From Neorhizobium populisoli (GTDB lineage Bacteria > Pseudomonadota > Alphaproteobacteria > Rhizobiales > Rhizobiaceae), in the NCBI RefSeq assembly GCF_019430945.1, contig NZ_JAHYCB010000011.1, positions 1 to 64,000 on the forward strand: 64,000 bases of DNA. The letters are read 5' to 3'. Shown one piece after another: positions 8,750 to 16,951 of the stretch. Under the pieces are notes generated by a model that was not told the origin of the DNA, made no database searches, and saw nothing but the letters and a program-made list of their open reading frames with translations. Each line of letters starts with the position of its first letter. Positions within the stretch are counted from its first letter, which is position 1. The position numbers and the translations under genes are program-made.

Positions 8750-9268
8750 TCACAGAGGTAGCTGCCGGAGGCATTCAATAAGGCGCCGCATCTCGGCACT
8801 GGCTAGGCGATAATATTTGGTCTGGCCTTCCCGGCGCGGCACCACGATCCCCGCAATGCGGAGCTGTCGGAGATAACTCGATGCGAGACTGGAGCTGATC
8901 CCGGCAATCGTAGCCAAGGTGCCGACATCCCGCTCCTGGTCCATCATCAGTAGGATCATTAAGTAACGCTTCGGGTTAGCCGCCGCCGCGAGCAGTTCCA
9001 CCGCTTTCTCAGGATCGAGGCTCTTAGGACCGGGGCACGCGGGTCGGCGCTCAGAGGCCGGTTGGCTTTTTCTTCTGCGGGAATAAAGGGACAGCTGCTC
9101 GGCAAAGAGGGTTCCCATCAGCCTGCGAACCGAGTTCGCTCCTTTAGGGACCCTTTGCCACTCGACAGCTCCGGAAGGCCTGACATGGAATATGAAGGGT
9201 TCATCCGCCGTCGCGGGAATGGTGACCCGGTAGATCAGACCCTCGTGTCGTTTTTCATAGAAGTGCAT
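8750..9268 (-). CDS. ArsR-type regulator fused to a small N-terminal partner domain
   Basis: A 172-residue protein. Residues about 85-170 form an ArsR-type winged helix: AANPKRYLMILLMMDQERDV, then ISSSLASSYLRQLRIAGIVV and EGQTKYYRLASAEM. No clear metal-binding CxC is present, so the inducer is unknown. Residues 1-65 (MHFYEKRHEGLIYRV ... LMGTLFAEQLSLYSR) form a separate small domain that matches the stand-alone partner upstream of the second ArsR locus at 13241-13449. The start is supported by AAGGGGGGA. A tiny hydrophobic peptide gene is divergent to it at 9413. Confidence 0.75.
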   Translation of the reverse strand: MHFYEKRHEGLIYRVTIPATADEPFIFHVRPSGAVEWQRVPKGANSVRRLMGTLFAEQLSLYSRRRKSQPASERRPACPGPKSLDPEKAVELLAAAANPKRYLMILLMMDQERDVGTLATIAGISSSLASSYLRQLRIAGIVVPRREGQTKYYRLASAEMRRLIECLRQLPL

Positions 9269-9412
9269 AGAGTCCCCCCTTACCCTTCCTGGTCCAAGGC
9301 CCGGCCGGACGCATTGAGCAAAATCAACGAGACCCGTGACCCGAGATAACGAGATTTTTAGGTTTTTGGATTTTCAGCATTCGCCGTCTGGAAAATGTCG
9401 GGAGAGAGCTCA

Positions 9413-9490
9413 ATGGAAATCGGGTACTGGCTTGCCGTTCTGGTCGAGGTAATTGCAGGCCTATGGCTGATCCACACCGCACTGCTATAG
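9413..9490 (+). CDS. Candidate 25-residue single-helix membrane peptide
   Basis: ATG at 9413 follows GGGAGAGAGCTCA, a good ribosome site, and opens 25 codons (MEIGYWLAVLVEVIAGLWLI, then HTALL) to a TAG. The peptide is nearly all one transmembrane helix. Its gene is divergent from the ArsR fusion gene. A similar peptide begins at 12812 beside the second ArsR locus, with about half the residues identical, which argues that both are real. Function unknown; it could be a small regulator of a membrane partner. Confidence 0.45.
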   Translation: MEIGYWLAVLVEVIAGLWLIHTALL

Positions 9491-9650
9491 CCTGCCTACG
9501 TAATCCGCCTCGACCGGATCACCGGATCTCGAAAAAAATAATACGCGATCATCCGGGCTAAGTTGCTATTTTCTTTAGATCTTATTAAATCAGCGTCCCT
9601 GAAATGCGCGGCGTCAACTGAACGTTCTCCCACGTGATAGAGAGCCAGCG

Positions 9651-11555
9651 ATGCCCCGTCTTTCCGACATCAAAATCCTTCCCAAGATTGCTATTTCTTC
9701 CGCCGCCGTCATCCTGATCAGCACCGCAGCCGGTGTTTCCAGCTATAACGGCCTGAGCCGCCAGGAAGCTGCCAGCGAGATGACCGAGCACACCTATTCT
9801 GTCATCACCTCCCTCAACAGCGTTGCCGCCTCCATGGTCGACCAGGAAACCGGTGTCCGCGGCTTTCTGCTCTCAGGCGATGAAGCCTTTCTGGAGCCCC
9901 AGAAGAAGGGAGCTTCGCGGTTCCGCGAAAGCCTGGACCGCGTTCGCAGCCTGACCGTCGATAACTCAGCGCAGCAGCGGCGCCTAGACGAAGTGGAAAG
10001 CCTTGCCCGGCAGTGGAGCCAAAAGGTCGTCGAAACCGAACTCCCCCTGATGCGCAATCCGGCGACCCGGGAGCAAGCGCGCAGCATCGAGAACTCTGGC
10101 GTGGGGAAAGCCGCTATGGACGGCATCCGCGCCAAGGTGGCTGAAATGGTCGCCGATGAGCGGGCGCTTCTCAAGGATCGACGTGCAGCGGCTGACGAAG
10201 CCGCAGATACAGCCAGCCTGATGACTGTCGGAGGCGGAATTCTGGTACTGCTCGTCGCCCTGATCGCCCTGGCGATCGTGCATACCGGCGTGGTTCGTCC
10301 CGTTCGCTCAATCCGGGACGCCATGCTGCGTCTGTCAGAAGGCGATCGCGCCAGTGACATTCCCCACCTGCGCCGCCGCGACGAAATCGGCGAGATGGCA
10401 GGGGCCGTCGCGACCTTTCGCGAGGCCGCGATCCGCAACCATGAGCTTGAGCAGGAGGCCGTCGCTTCCCGCGAACGTGCCGAACGCGAACGGATCCGCC
10501 TGACCGAAGCCGCCGAAGCGGCAGCCCAGGCACGTCTCAACGAGGCGACTGCCGGTCTTGCGGCCGGGCTCAGGAAGATCGCAGCCGGCGACCTGTCATT
10601 CCAACTCGATGAGCCGTTTGCCCCTGACTTCGAAGCCTTGCGTCATGATCTCAATGGCGCAGTGAAGCAGCTTTCCGAAGCACTGGGAGCGGTCGCGTCG
10701 ACCACCGCGTCGATCGACAGCGGCAGCCAGGAAATCAGCCGCGCGGCGGGTGACCTCTCCCGGCGCACTGAAAGCCAGGCAGCTTCGCTGGAAGAAACCG
10801 CCGCTGCGCTAGATCAGATTACCGCCAACGTCGCGAACTCCTCGCAGCGCGTCAACGAGGCCCGTGGTGTGGCCGCTGAAGCCAACAAAAGCGCCAAGTC
10901 GTCCGGCGAAGTTGTCGCCAACGCGGTTCAGGCGATGGAAAGGATCGAGGAGTCTTCCAGCCAGATCGCCAGTATTATCAGCGTGATCGACGAGATTGCC
11001 TTCCAGACCAACCTGCTCGCCCTTAATGCAGGTGTCGAAGCTGCGCGCGCAGGAGAGGCCGGTAAGGGATTCGCCGTGGTCGCTCAGGAGGTCCGCGAAC
11101 TGGCGCAGCGCTCGGCCAAGGCCGCCAAGGAGATCCGTGAACTGATCCGTCAGTCCTCCGAAGAGGTGGGCAGCGGTGTTGAACTGGTGCGCGAGACGGG
11201 TACTGCGCTCCAGACGATCGGGCAGTTCATCGCCACCATGAACCAGCACATGGAGGCGATCGCCACCTCGTCGCGGGAGCAGGCGGTGGCTTTGGGTGAG
11301 GTCAATACCGCCGTGAACCAGATGGACCAGGTGACACAGCAGAACGCCGCCATGGTTGAGGAAACGAGCGCTGCGGGAGCTACCCTTGCCAGCGACGCAG
11401 TCCGGCTGCGTGAACTGGTCGGCCGGTTCGCCCTGCCCGGCAACAACGACAGCCTTCGACAGGTCGCTCGCCGTATGGCAGCGGCACAACAACCAAGGAG
11501 GCTGCCGTCCCACCAGGGTAATCTGGCTGTGAAAGAAGAGTGGTCGGAATTTTGA
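9651..11555 (+). CDS. Methyl-accepting chemotaxis protein with CHASE3 sensor
   Basis: A 634-residue chemoreceptor. TM1 at about 10-30, a periplasmic CHASE3 domain at about 40-180 (MVDQETGVRGFLLSGDEAFL), TM2 at about 190-215, HAMP at 215-270 and a signalling hairpin to about 610. The hairpin tip (about residues 445-475) is IDEIAFQTNLLALNAGVEAA. The C terminus ends EEWSEF, resembling the CheR/CheB-docking pentapeptide (NWETF type), which suggests adaptation by methylation. The ligand is not known. Neighbours include an HWE kinase; no che genes lie in this window. A strong terminator follows. Confidence 0.93.
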   Translation: MPRLSDIKILPKIAISSAAVILISTAAGVSSYNGLSRQEAASEMTEHTYSVITSLNSVAASMVDQETGVRGFLLSGDEAFLEPQKKGASRFRESLDRVRSLTVDNSAQQRRLDEVESLARQWSQKVVETELPLMRNPATREQARSIENSGVGKAAMDGIRAKVAEMVADERALLKDRRAAADEAADTASLMTVGGGILVLLVALIALAIVHTGVVRPVRSIRDAMLRLSEGDRASDIPHLRRRDEIGEMAGAVATFREAAIRNHELEQEAVASRERAERERIRLTEAAEAAAQARLNEATAGLAAGLRKIAAGDLSFQLDEPFAPDFEALRHDLNGAVKQLSEALGAVASTTASIDSGSQEISRAAGDLSRRTESQAASLEETAAALDQITANVANSSQRVNEARGVAAEANKSAKSSGEVVANAVQAMERIEESSSQIASIISVIDEIAFQTNLLALNAGVEAARAGEAGKGFAVVAQEVRELAQRSAKAAKEIRELIRQSSEEVGSGVELVRETGTALQTIGQFIATMNQHMEAIATSSREQAVALGEVNTAVNQMDQVTQQNAAMVEETSAAGATLASDAVRLRELVGRFALPGNNDSLRQVARRMAAAQQPRRLPSHQGNLAVKEEWSEF

Positions 11556-11562
11556 ACCTGCA

Positions 11563-11591
11563 CGGGCGGGAAACTTTCCCGCCCGATTTTT
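11563..11591 (+). terminator. Rho-independent terminator after the CHASE3 chemoreceptor
   Basis: CGGGCGGGAAA (11563-11573) pairs perfectly with TTTCCCGCCCG (11575-11585), followed by A and five Ts. It begins eight bases after the stop codon. Confidence 0.9.
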
Positions 11592-11735
11592 CGAGCTGCT
11601 CGACGAGGCATAAAGATTCACCATAAACGACGCGTTGCAAGGGGCCTCAATAGTGGCATCAGAGTGGCATTTTTCTGTTTTCTTTTGGGCGAACGCTGCT
11701 ATCTCTATTACGGGGCTGCGGAGGAATGGACCGTC

Positions 11736-12701
11736 ATGTCAGACATTCCAACGCCTGATGAACCATTGTGGTCACGGCTTTTGCCGAACCGGCCACCCAG
11801 TTTGCCGTACAGCCTGGCTTTGGGTCTGGGATGTCTTGCCGTGGGCTACGGCATACGCCTTCTCCTGTCGAACTGGGTCACCGGCGCGCCATTCCTGACC
11901 TTTTTTCCACTCATCGTCATTGCGAGCGTATGGGGCGGCGCGGCTGCAGGCGCGGTAGTGCTCATAGGGGCTGCGGGATTGGCTCTTGCGGGGATGACCG
12001 CGACTAACAATCTGCCGGGTTTAATCGTAGCGGTGTCAATGTTCTTGTTATCAGGAGCATTGATGACAGGCGTTATCCACGCCCTTCAGCGTGCCCTGGT
12101 GCGCCTTAGGGCATCCGAGGAGCAGGCCGAGGTAATGGCGCGGGAAATGCGCCATCGGGTGGCCAACGTGCTTCAGCTGGTGCAGTCAATCGCGCAGCTT
12201 AGCCTACGGACGTCAACAGATCCGTCGACTGTTTTACCGCTGTTTGAGAGCCGGCTGATGGCGCTCTCGAAGTCGCACCGTATTTCTTCGGGAGGCGCCG
12301 GTCGGGCGCCGACCGATCTTCGCGCGCTTCTGACAGACCTGCTTGCCGCTTATGGCTGCGACCGCGTCGATCTCTACGGCCCGCCTCTTGAACTGGACGA
12401 AAACCTTGGCCCGCGTATTGGCCTGATCATCCATGAACTGGCGACCAATGCCGCCAAGCATGGTGCGCTGTCTGTCCCGGAAGGCCGCGTGGCGATAGCG
12501 TGGGAAGCTTCGCAAGGAGTGACCGAACTGACGTGGCGCGAAACAGGCGGACCGCTTGTGCTGGCGCCGACGCGCCAGGGTTTCGGCAGCAAGCTCATTC
12601 CGGCTGCTCTGCCTCCGGATCTGGGGCGTGCGGAGATCATCTACGCGCCGGAAGGGGTCAGCGCCTATCTCCGGTTCAGGTCGTCTGGACCAGGCGGTTG
12701 A
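11736..12701 (+). CDS. HWE/HisKA_2-family sensor histidine kinase, membrane anchored
   Basis: A 321-residue protein with about four hydrophobic segments in residues 20-125 (a DUF4118-like membrane sensor), a short coiled coil, then the phosphoacceptor box EMRHRVANVLQLVQSIAQLS (His near 140) and an ATPase domain with the N-box IIHELATNAAKHGAL and late G-box QGFGSKLI. These features define the HWE/HisKA_2 class common in Rhizobiales. Kinases of this class often feed the general stress response or single-domain receivers such as the one at 16952. The start at 11736 follows GGAGGAATGG and is preferred over 11664. Confidence 0.85.
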   Translation: MSDIPTPDEPLWSRLLPNRPPSLPYSLALGLGCLAVGYGIRLLLSNWVTGAPFLTFFPLIVIASVWGGAAAGAVVLIGAAGLALAGMTATNNLPGLIVAVSMFLLSGALMTGVIHALQRALVRLRASEEQAEVMAREMRHRVANVLQLVQSIAQLSLRTSTDPSTVLPLFESRLMALSKSHRISSGGAGRAPTDLRALLTDLLAAYGCDRVDLYGPPLELDENLGPRIGLIIHELATNAAKHGALSVPEGRVAIAWEASQGVTELTWRETGGPLVLAPTRQGFGSKLIPAALPPDLGRAEIIYAPEGVSAYLRFRSSGPGG

Positions 12702-12811
12702 ACCACAACCAGCTTTCATTTTAAGTTAACCGGTTGATCCATTTACGATCCCGCCCGCGGAACGGGACACCTACCGCCTGGTTTGGATGCCGCTGATCGG
12801 AGGTTCTCTCA

Positions 12812-13003
12812 CTGGAAATATGGTTTTGGGCCGCAATCCTGGTACAGCTTGCCGCGGGCGCTTTCCTTATTCGGGCTGCGTTCCCAGAATTGCCGGAGTC
12901 TGAGACATCGCACCCAGAACAGTCGCCACTGTTTCGACAATCCGTGCGGCTCCCGGATCCAACAGGTCATACAGAGCCCGTTGCGCATCGCGCTTCGTCC
13001 TGA
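12812..13003 (+). CDS. Possible second copy of the small membrane peptide, CTG start
   Basis: GGAGG (12799-12803) is followed eight bases later by CTG GAA ATA TGG, giving (M)EIWFWAAILVQLAAGAFLI, which parallels MEIGYWLAVLVEVIAGLWLI encoded at 9413 with about half the positions identical. The initiator would be CTG, or the ATG has been lost. The frame continues past the helix as 40 residues of low-quality sequence antisense to the ArsR gene, so its natural stop may be lost. Real homology is likely; current expression is doubtful. Confidence 0.3.
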   Translation: MEIWFWAAILVQLAAGAFLIRAAFPELPESETSHPEQSPLFRQSVRLPDPTGHTEPVAHRASS

Positions 13004-13244
13004 CCACTCCGCAGTTCCTCAGGATCTTGAGGTGCTGAGAGGTCGTTGCCTGGCCGAGCCCAACAGTGGCTGCTATTGTGCCGACATCGTGACCCTGCTG
13101 CATGAGCAGGGTGACGATCCGAAACCGTGCCGGGTTGCTCAGGGCCTGAAGCAGGCGTGCCGCTCTGGTGATGTCGAACCCGGGTTCAGTGCGGGCCGAA
13201 CCGATTTCATCGGCCGAGCCGCGGACTTTGGAAATGTCTTTCAT
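12867..13244 (-). CDS. ArsR-family transcriptional regulator
   Basis: A 125-residue winged-helix regulator: ALSNPARFRIVTLLMQQGHD, then GLGQATTSQHLKILRNCGVV and RTKRDAQRALYDLLDPGAAR. No CxC metal motif is visible, so it may sense something other than metals. Its ATG overlaps the stop of the upstream partner gene (ATGA at 13244-13241), so the two are translationally coupled. The same pair is fused into one protein at 8750-9268. A palindrome upstream of the partner gene (13535-13550) is the likely operator. Confidence 0.85.
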   Translation of the reverse strand: MKDISKVRGSADEIGSARTEPGFDITRAARLLQALSNPARFRIVTLLMQQGHDVGTIAATVGLGQATTSQHLKILRNCGVVRTKRDAQRALYDLLDPGAARIVETVATVLGAMSQTPAILGTQPE

Positions 13245-13449
13245 CGATAGGTGTGGAGTTCGCTGAGAAACAGCGTTTCCATCTGCTTATGCAGAGCTTT
13301 GCACGACGTGGGATCGTCCACCAGCTGCTCCGCCCTCGCGCCAGGCGCGCGATCTGGAAACGGATGATCGTGCGACCCTGAAGGGGCGTACGCACCATCA
13401 GCCGATAGCTCATGCCGTCGTGATCTTTCTCATAGCTCTGAACTTGCAT
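13241..13449 (-). pseudogene. Partner of the ArsR regulator, small domain protein with one frameshift
   Basis: From ATG 13449 (ribosome site GGAGGAGCG) the frame reads MQVQSYEKDHDGMSYRLMVR, then TPLQGRTIIRFQI. Near 13340 it must change frame to continue RAPGARAEQLVDDPTSCKAL and HKQMETLFLSELHTYR, ending at TGA 13241, which overlaps the ArsR start. The total of 209 bases is not a multiple of three. The joined product matches residues 1-65 of the ArsR fusion at 8750-9268. It is either a recent frameshift, a sequencing error, or less likely a programmed shift. Confidence 0.6.
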
Positions 13450-13534
13450 GGGCGCTCCTCCAGATATCGTAGCATACGCAACCTGCGTTTCTGGCGTTTG
13501 AGCCAAGTCAAACAAAGGCGTCGCCAATGCCACT

Positions 13535-13550
13535 GGTACGATAGCGTACC
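13535..13550. promoter_or_regulatory. Palindrome upstream of the partner-ArsR pair, likely operator
   Basis: GGTACG (13535-13540) and CGTACC (13545-13550) form a perfect inverted repeat with a four-base centre, about 90 bases upstream of the partner gene start. ArsR proteins bind such repeats. A related string, GGTACGGTACC, occurs near 15927-15937. Confidence 0.45.
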
Positions 13551-13575
13551 TTGGGACCGGGACGTCGATCGCAGC

Positions 13576-13812
13576 TCAAGCAGGATCAGCCTGACAGGTC
13601 TCAGTATTTCGCCTGAAAAGGCTTTCCAAACCCGGATAAGCCACTTCGTCTCCCGGCGCAGCCTTCATCTTGAGGCGCAATATCTGTCCGGACGCCCAGG
13701 CGCGCGCGCCCTCTTCGATCCCGAAGTCCTCTTCATAAAGCTCGCCACGTTCGACGATCCGGACGATCCAACGGCCATTGCGCACGATTATCTCGACGCT
13801 GTTGCGGTTCAT
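13576..13812 (-). CDS. Small hypothetical protein
   Basis: A 78-residue protein starting MNRNSVEIIVRNGRWIVRIV, with alternating beta-like segments and then LKMKAAPGDEVAYPGLESLF. It is likely cytosolic. No family is recognised. The start at 13812 is supported by GAGGGAGCAAGC directly upstream; the longer open frame to 13905 lacks such a site. It stands between two unrelated transcription units on the same strand and about 125 bases upstream of the ArsR partner gene. Confidence 0.55.
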   Translation of the reverse strand: MNRNSVEIIVRNGRWIVRIVERGELYEEDFGIEEGARAWASGQILRLKMKAAPGDEVAYPGLESLFRRNTETCQADPA

Positions 13813-14132
13813 GCTTGCTCCCTCTGAGTAAGACTCACAGCTTAAGACGCAAAACAAATCATGGTGTTGGATCTTAACAGCTTCGGCTTTGCGAAGCGGT
13901 TGCAAACTTTAGTATATGAGAGATTGGTAACATTAAGCGTCGCGAGAACGATAACTGTCAACGGACACGGCTGCAGTCGCTAAACCCAGGGGCGTTGCCC
14001 CTCGCGCGGGCAAGGGGCGGTTCTCGAGGCTCCGCGCTGCACTTGTGCGCCCGCCGCCTGAGACCGTTGCCCTTGCTACCCCCAGACCTCGCCGGTCAGG
14101 CAGGGTTGAAGGGAAACCCTGCACCTGCCGTC
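13813..14132. other. GC-rich gene-free stretch with hairpins
   Basis: No gene is supported. AGGGGC-GTT-GCCCCT lies near 13988-14002, and GCAGGGTT (14100-14107) pairs perfectly with AACCCTGC (14115-14122). The second hairpin is just past the end of nhaA on the minus strand and may end its transcript, although no T-run follows. Confidence 0.4.
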
Positions 14133-15293
14133 TTAGATACGCGCGGGTGCCTTCACCAGAACAGCCGCACCCACTACGCCCGACAGGATCGATCCCATCA
14201 GGACGCCCAGCTTCACCTCATCCTGAAGCAAGGGCGAAGTGGGGAACGCCAGCAGGCCGATGAACAGGCTCATTGTAAATCCAATCCCGCAGAGCAGCGA
14301 CACACCATAGACGTGACGCCAGGACGCCGCGTGCGGCAAGGATGCCCAACCCGCTTTGACCGCCAGCAGCACCATGCCGAACACGCCAACCTGCTTGCCG
14401 AGGAACAGACCCGCCGCGATGCCGACGGGTACGGGATCAAGAAGCGCCCGCAAGGAAAACCCCGCAAACGACACCCCGGCATTGGCAAAACCGAACACCG
14501 GGACGATGGCAAACGCGACCCACGGCTGGATGGCATGTTCCAGCCTGAACAATGGTGACAGACCAGGTTCACGGATAGCGAGGGGGATGGTCAATGCCAG
14601 AAGAACACCAGCGAGCGTGGCATGGATACCAGATAGCAGCACCAGCACCCAAAGGACCGCCCCGAGGAAAAGATACGGCGCAAGGCCCCTGACCCCCGAG
14701 ACGTTGAGCACGATTAGTCCCGCTAACACCGCCGCCGCGCCGCCCAGCGCCACGAGATTGAGATCGGCCGTGTAGAACGCGGCGATAATGAGCACCGCGC
14801 CAAGGTCATCGATGATTGCCAGAGCTGCGAGGAAGATCTTCAGAGATGCCGGAACACGCGATCCGAGCAGCGACAGGACGCCAAGGGCAAAGGCGATATC
14901 GGTCGCGGCGGGGATGGCCCAGCCTTGCATGGTGTCGGGATGACCGGAATTAACGGTTGCATAGATCACCGCCGGGGCCAGCATACCACCTGCCGCGGCA
15001 AGACCGGGAAGGATCCGGCGCTCCCAGGTCGCGAGTTGCCCTTCGATAATTTCACGTTTGATCTCAAGACCGACCAGGAGGAAGAAGACCGCCATGAGCG
15101 CGTCGTTGATCCAGTGCAGTACGCTCAGCCCGCCGATATAAGCATGCAGGACATGCTGATACGGCTCTGCGAGCGGCGAATTTGCGACTACCAGAGCTAA
15201 TGCGGCCGCCGCCATGAGAATAAGCCCTCCGGATGCCTCATGCGTTGCAAAACGCCGCAGAAACCCTTGGGAGCGGTGGGAGGATGTGGTCAT
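14133..15293 (-). CDS. nhaA: Na+/H+ antiporter NhaA
   Basis: A 386-residue integral membrane protein of normal length with eleven to twelve hydrophobic segments. It contains the NhaA hallmarks WINDALMAVFFLLVGLEIKR, WAIPAATDIAFALGVLSLLG (paired with IIDDLGAVLIIAAFYT, which supplies the adjacent Asp-Asp of the ion site), and AIQPWVAFAIVPVFGFANAG. It exports Na+ or Li+ in exchange for H+ at the inner membrane and helps at alkaline pH or high salt. The start codon sits inside a predicted hairpin of a conserved leader, so translation may be controlled by an RNA switch. Confidence 0.95.
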   Translation of the reverse strand: MTTSSHRSQGFLRRFATHEASGGLILMAAAALALVVANSPLAEPYQHVLHAYIGGLSVLHWINDALMAVFFLLVGLEIKREIIEGQLATWERRILPGLAAAGGMLAPAVIYATVNSGHPDTMQGWAIPAATDIAFALGVLSLLGSRVPASLKIFLAALAIIDDLGAVLIIAAFYTADLNLVALGGAAAVLAGLIVLNVSGVRGLAPYLFLGAVLWVLVLLSGIHATLAGVLLALTIPLAIREPGLSPLFRLEHAIQPWVAFAIVPVFGFANAGVSFAGFSLRALLDPVPVGIAAGLFLGKQVGVFGMVLLAVKAGWASLPHAASWRHVYGVSLLCGIGFTMSLFIGLLAFPTSPLLQDEVKLGVLMGSILSGVVGAAVLVKAPARI

Positions 15294-15412
15294 GGCTTCG
15301 CCATCCTTGCTAAGAGGTTACAATTCCTCCGTCGGTTTAGGAAAGCCCAAGGCGCACGCAGCACACGCCTGATAGCACCAACTTAGCGCATCCGGCCTGC
15401 GTTGACCACCTT
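15294..15412 (-). promoter_or_regulatory. Candidate cation-responsive riboswitch in the nhaA leader (nhaA-I-like)
   Basis: The leader is conserved with the second nhaA locus (5595-5712). In RNA sense it holds GGCGUGUGCUGCGUGCGCC (15369-15351, GGCG/CGCC ends), a hairpin UUCCU...AGGAA, the conserved GUAACCUCU, AAGGA as ribosome site, and AUGGC-GAA-GCCAU in which the start codon is paired. The nhaA-I RNA class, reported upstream of nhaA and shown by others to respond to Li+, is a natural candidate; I infer membership from position and architecture only. Confidence 0.5.
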
Positions 15413-15544
15413 AACCCGGTCGTGGATCGGGCTCTTGAACGCATAACGACAATGCCTAAATTAGGGATGTCTTCTCAACAAGAGCATCAAACGTGCGGCG
15501 CCTTTCCTCGACGGCGACGGCGTGAGGCGGGTTGAGCCACTTGT

Positions 15545-15808
15545 TCAAAGTGGTTCCCCGCCGGGGCAATCCAGTGCCAGTATGCCGGCCAAAGCTTCGC
15601 CGAGGGTTACGGTGGCAAGGATACCACCTAATTGGTCGGCGATATGAATGGCCTTGATCGTGAAGGCTCTGCCGTTGCGGATATGGTCGGCAAGGATCTC
15701 CCGGAAGCCGAGTAGAGCTTCCGACGTTGCGCGCTCCAGGTCGATCAGTTCGAGATCGTCAGCTGCGACATGCTGCTCGTCGTCTTCGATAATGAGTTGG
15801 TAGATCAA
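15545..15808 (-). CDS. Small DUF6894-like protein, TTG start
   Basis: An 87-residue protein starting (M)IYQLIIEDDEQHVAADDLEL, then IDLERATSEALLGFREILAD and HIRNGRAFTIKAIHIAD. The beta strand, Asp-rich turn, long helix and closing beta strand resemble the small DUF6894 proteins common in Rhizobiales, which have no known role. The TTG at 15808 is chosen because GCGAGG stands just ahead and the family begins there; the open frame extends upstream to 15940 through poor sequence. Confidence 0.5.
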   Translation of the reverse strand: MIYQLIIEDDEQHVAADDLELIDLERATSEALLGFREILADHIRNGRAFTIKAIHIADQLGGILATVTLGEALAGILALDCPGGEPL

Positions 15809-16112
15809 GTGGCCTCGCTTTGCAGGGCCCGCAATGAGCCAGCATGACCTTGCCACAGGCCCCAGTCCATCGCTTTGCGCTGGGTCAAAAAGAAGGCGGA
15901 GGTTCAGCTTCGTGCGGTAGCGTACTGGTACGGTACCCAATCAGCATATGCTGATCTAAGAAGCCGGTCCGCGCGTACAGTCTCCAAGTCGCTCCGCGGC
16001 TGGACGGAGGGTTCTGGTTTCCCCCTGATTGCCGGAATCCTTCGTCCGTTTTCCCTCTGGAACTTTTTATGACGGTGTCTACTTTTACGCCCCGAAAACT
16101 ATGGGTAGTGAC
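15809..16112. promoter_or_regulatory. Intergenic region with two palindromes
   Basis: ATCAGCATATGCTGAT at 15940-15955 is a perfect 16-base palindrome, and GGTACGGTACC lies just before it. Both are between the small DUF6894-like gene and the divergent Crp/Fnr gene and may be operators for either. No gene is supported here. Confidence 0.4.
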
Positions 16113-16853
16113 ATGAGCGGGATTGTCTATCGCAACCTTCTTCTAGCGCATCTCGGTGAAGAGGATCGCCGACTTTTAGAACCCTTCGAGCCCATTGATG
16201 TTGACCTGCGCTTCAGCATCGAAAAGGCAGGCAAGCCCATCACGCATGTCTATTTTCCGGAAAGTGCGGTGGCCTCTGTTGTCTTGCAGGCGGGCTCGTC
16301 TGGCCTTGCCGTGGAAATGGGCGTCACCGGACTTGAGGGCATGACAGGCCTGCCGCTCCTTTACGGTGACGACCGCTCTGCCTTGGAAACCTTCATCCAG
16401 ATCCCCGGGCGCATGTCGCGTATAACGACCAAGCAGTTTGTCACCGCGATCGAGAGCAGCGCCAAGCTCAAGGCCTTTTTCCTGCGCTACGCGCGTACCG
16501 TCCATGACCAGATCGCCAGCACCGCTGCGGCCAATGCCGCAGGCGACATCGAGCAGCGGCTGGGGCGCTGGCTACTGATGTGCCAGGACCGTGTGGGAAA
16601 CGACCATATCCGCCTCTCACATGATTTTCTGGCGATCATGCTCGGCATTCGCCGGCCCAGTGTCACAGACGCTATCCACCGGCTTGAGGGGCGGTACCTG
16701 ATCCGGTCCCTGCGCATGGATCTCCAGATCCTCGATCGCGCCGGCCTGCAGGCCATCTGTCGCGGCCTTTACGGCTACGCAGAACGGGAATACGAACGGA
16801 TCATGGGTTTTCCCCTCCCGACCAGTCAACCGCAGCTGTCCGAGATCAGATGA
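16113..16853 (+). CDS. Crp/Fnr-family transcriptional regulator
   Basis: A 246-residue protein with a cyclic-nucleotide-binding-like beta barrel (about 10-130) and a C-terminal winged helix (about 150-225): RLSHDFLAIMLGIRRPSVTD then AIHRLEGRYLIRS. The barrel lacks the cAMP-contacting RxS pattern and there is no N-terminal cysteine cluster for an iron-sulfur centre, so the effector is unknown. Rhizobiales hold many such paralogues tied to oxygen and stress. The ATG at 16113 begins the family sequence; 16101 is an alternative. A single-domain receiver follows about 100 bases downstream. Confidence 0.85.
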   Translation: MSGIVYRNLLLAHLGEEDRRLLEPFEPIDVDLRFSIEKAGKPITHVYFPESAVASVVLQAGSSGLAVEMGVTGLEGMTGLPLLYGDDRSALETFIQIPGRMSRITTKQFVTAIESSAKLKAFFLRYARTVHDQIASTAAANAAGDIEQRLGRWLLMCQDRVGNDHIRLSHDFLAIMLGIRRPSVTDAIHRLEGRYLIRSLRMDLQILDRAGLQAICRGLYGYAEREYERIMGFPLPTSQPQLSEIR

Positions 16854-16951
16854 CGAAATGCGGGAACCCCGTAAGGGGAACCCCGATCTGATGTCGATCC
16901 TTGGTCGAGACTAACTGTAGGCTGGGGCTATGTGCCTCATAAAGGATTGCA

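Noticed and set aside
13241..13449. Programmed frameshift in the ArsR partner gene
   Set aside because: No slippery heptamer with a following structure is evident at the shift site; simple mutation or error is more economical.
16855..16885. GGGAACCCC repeat as a terminator of the Crp/Fnr gene
   Set aside because: Only a four-base stem with a tetraloop forms and no T-run follows.
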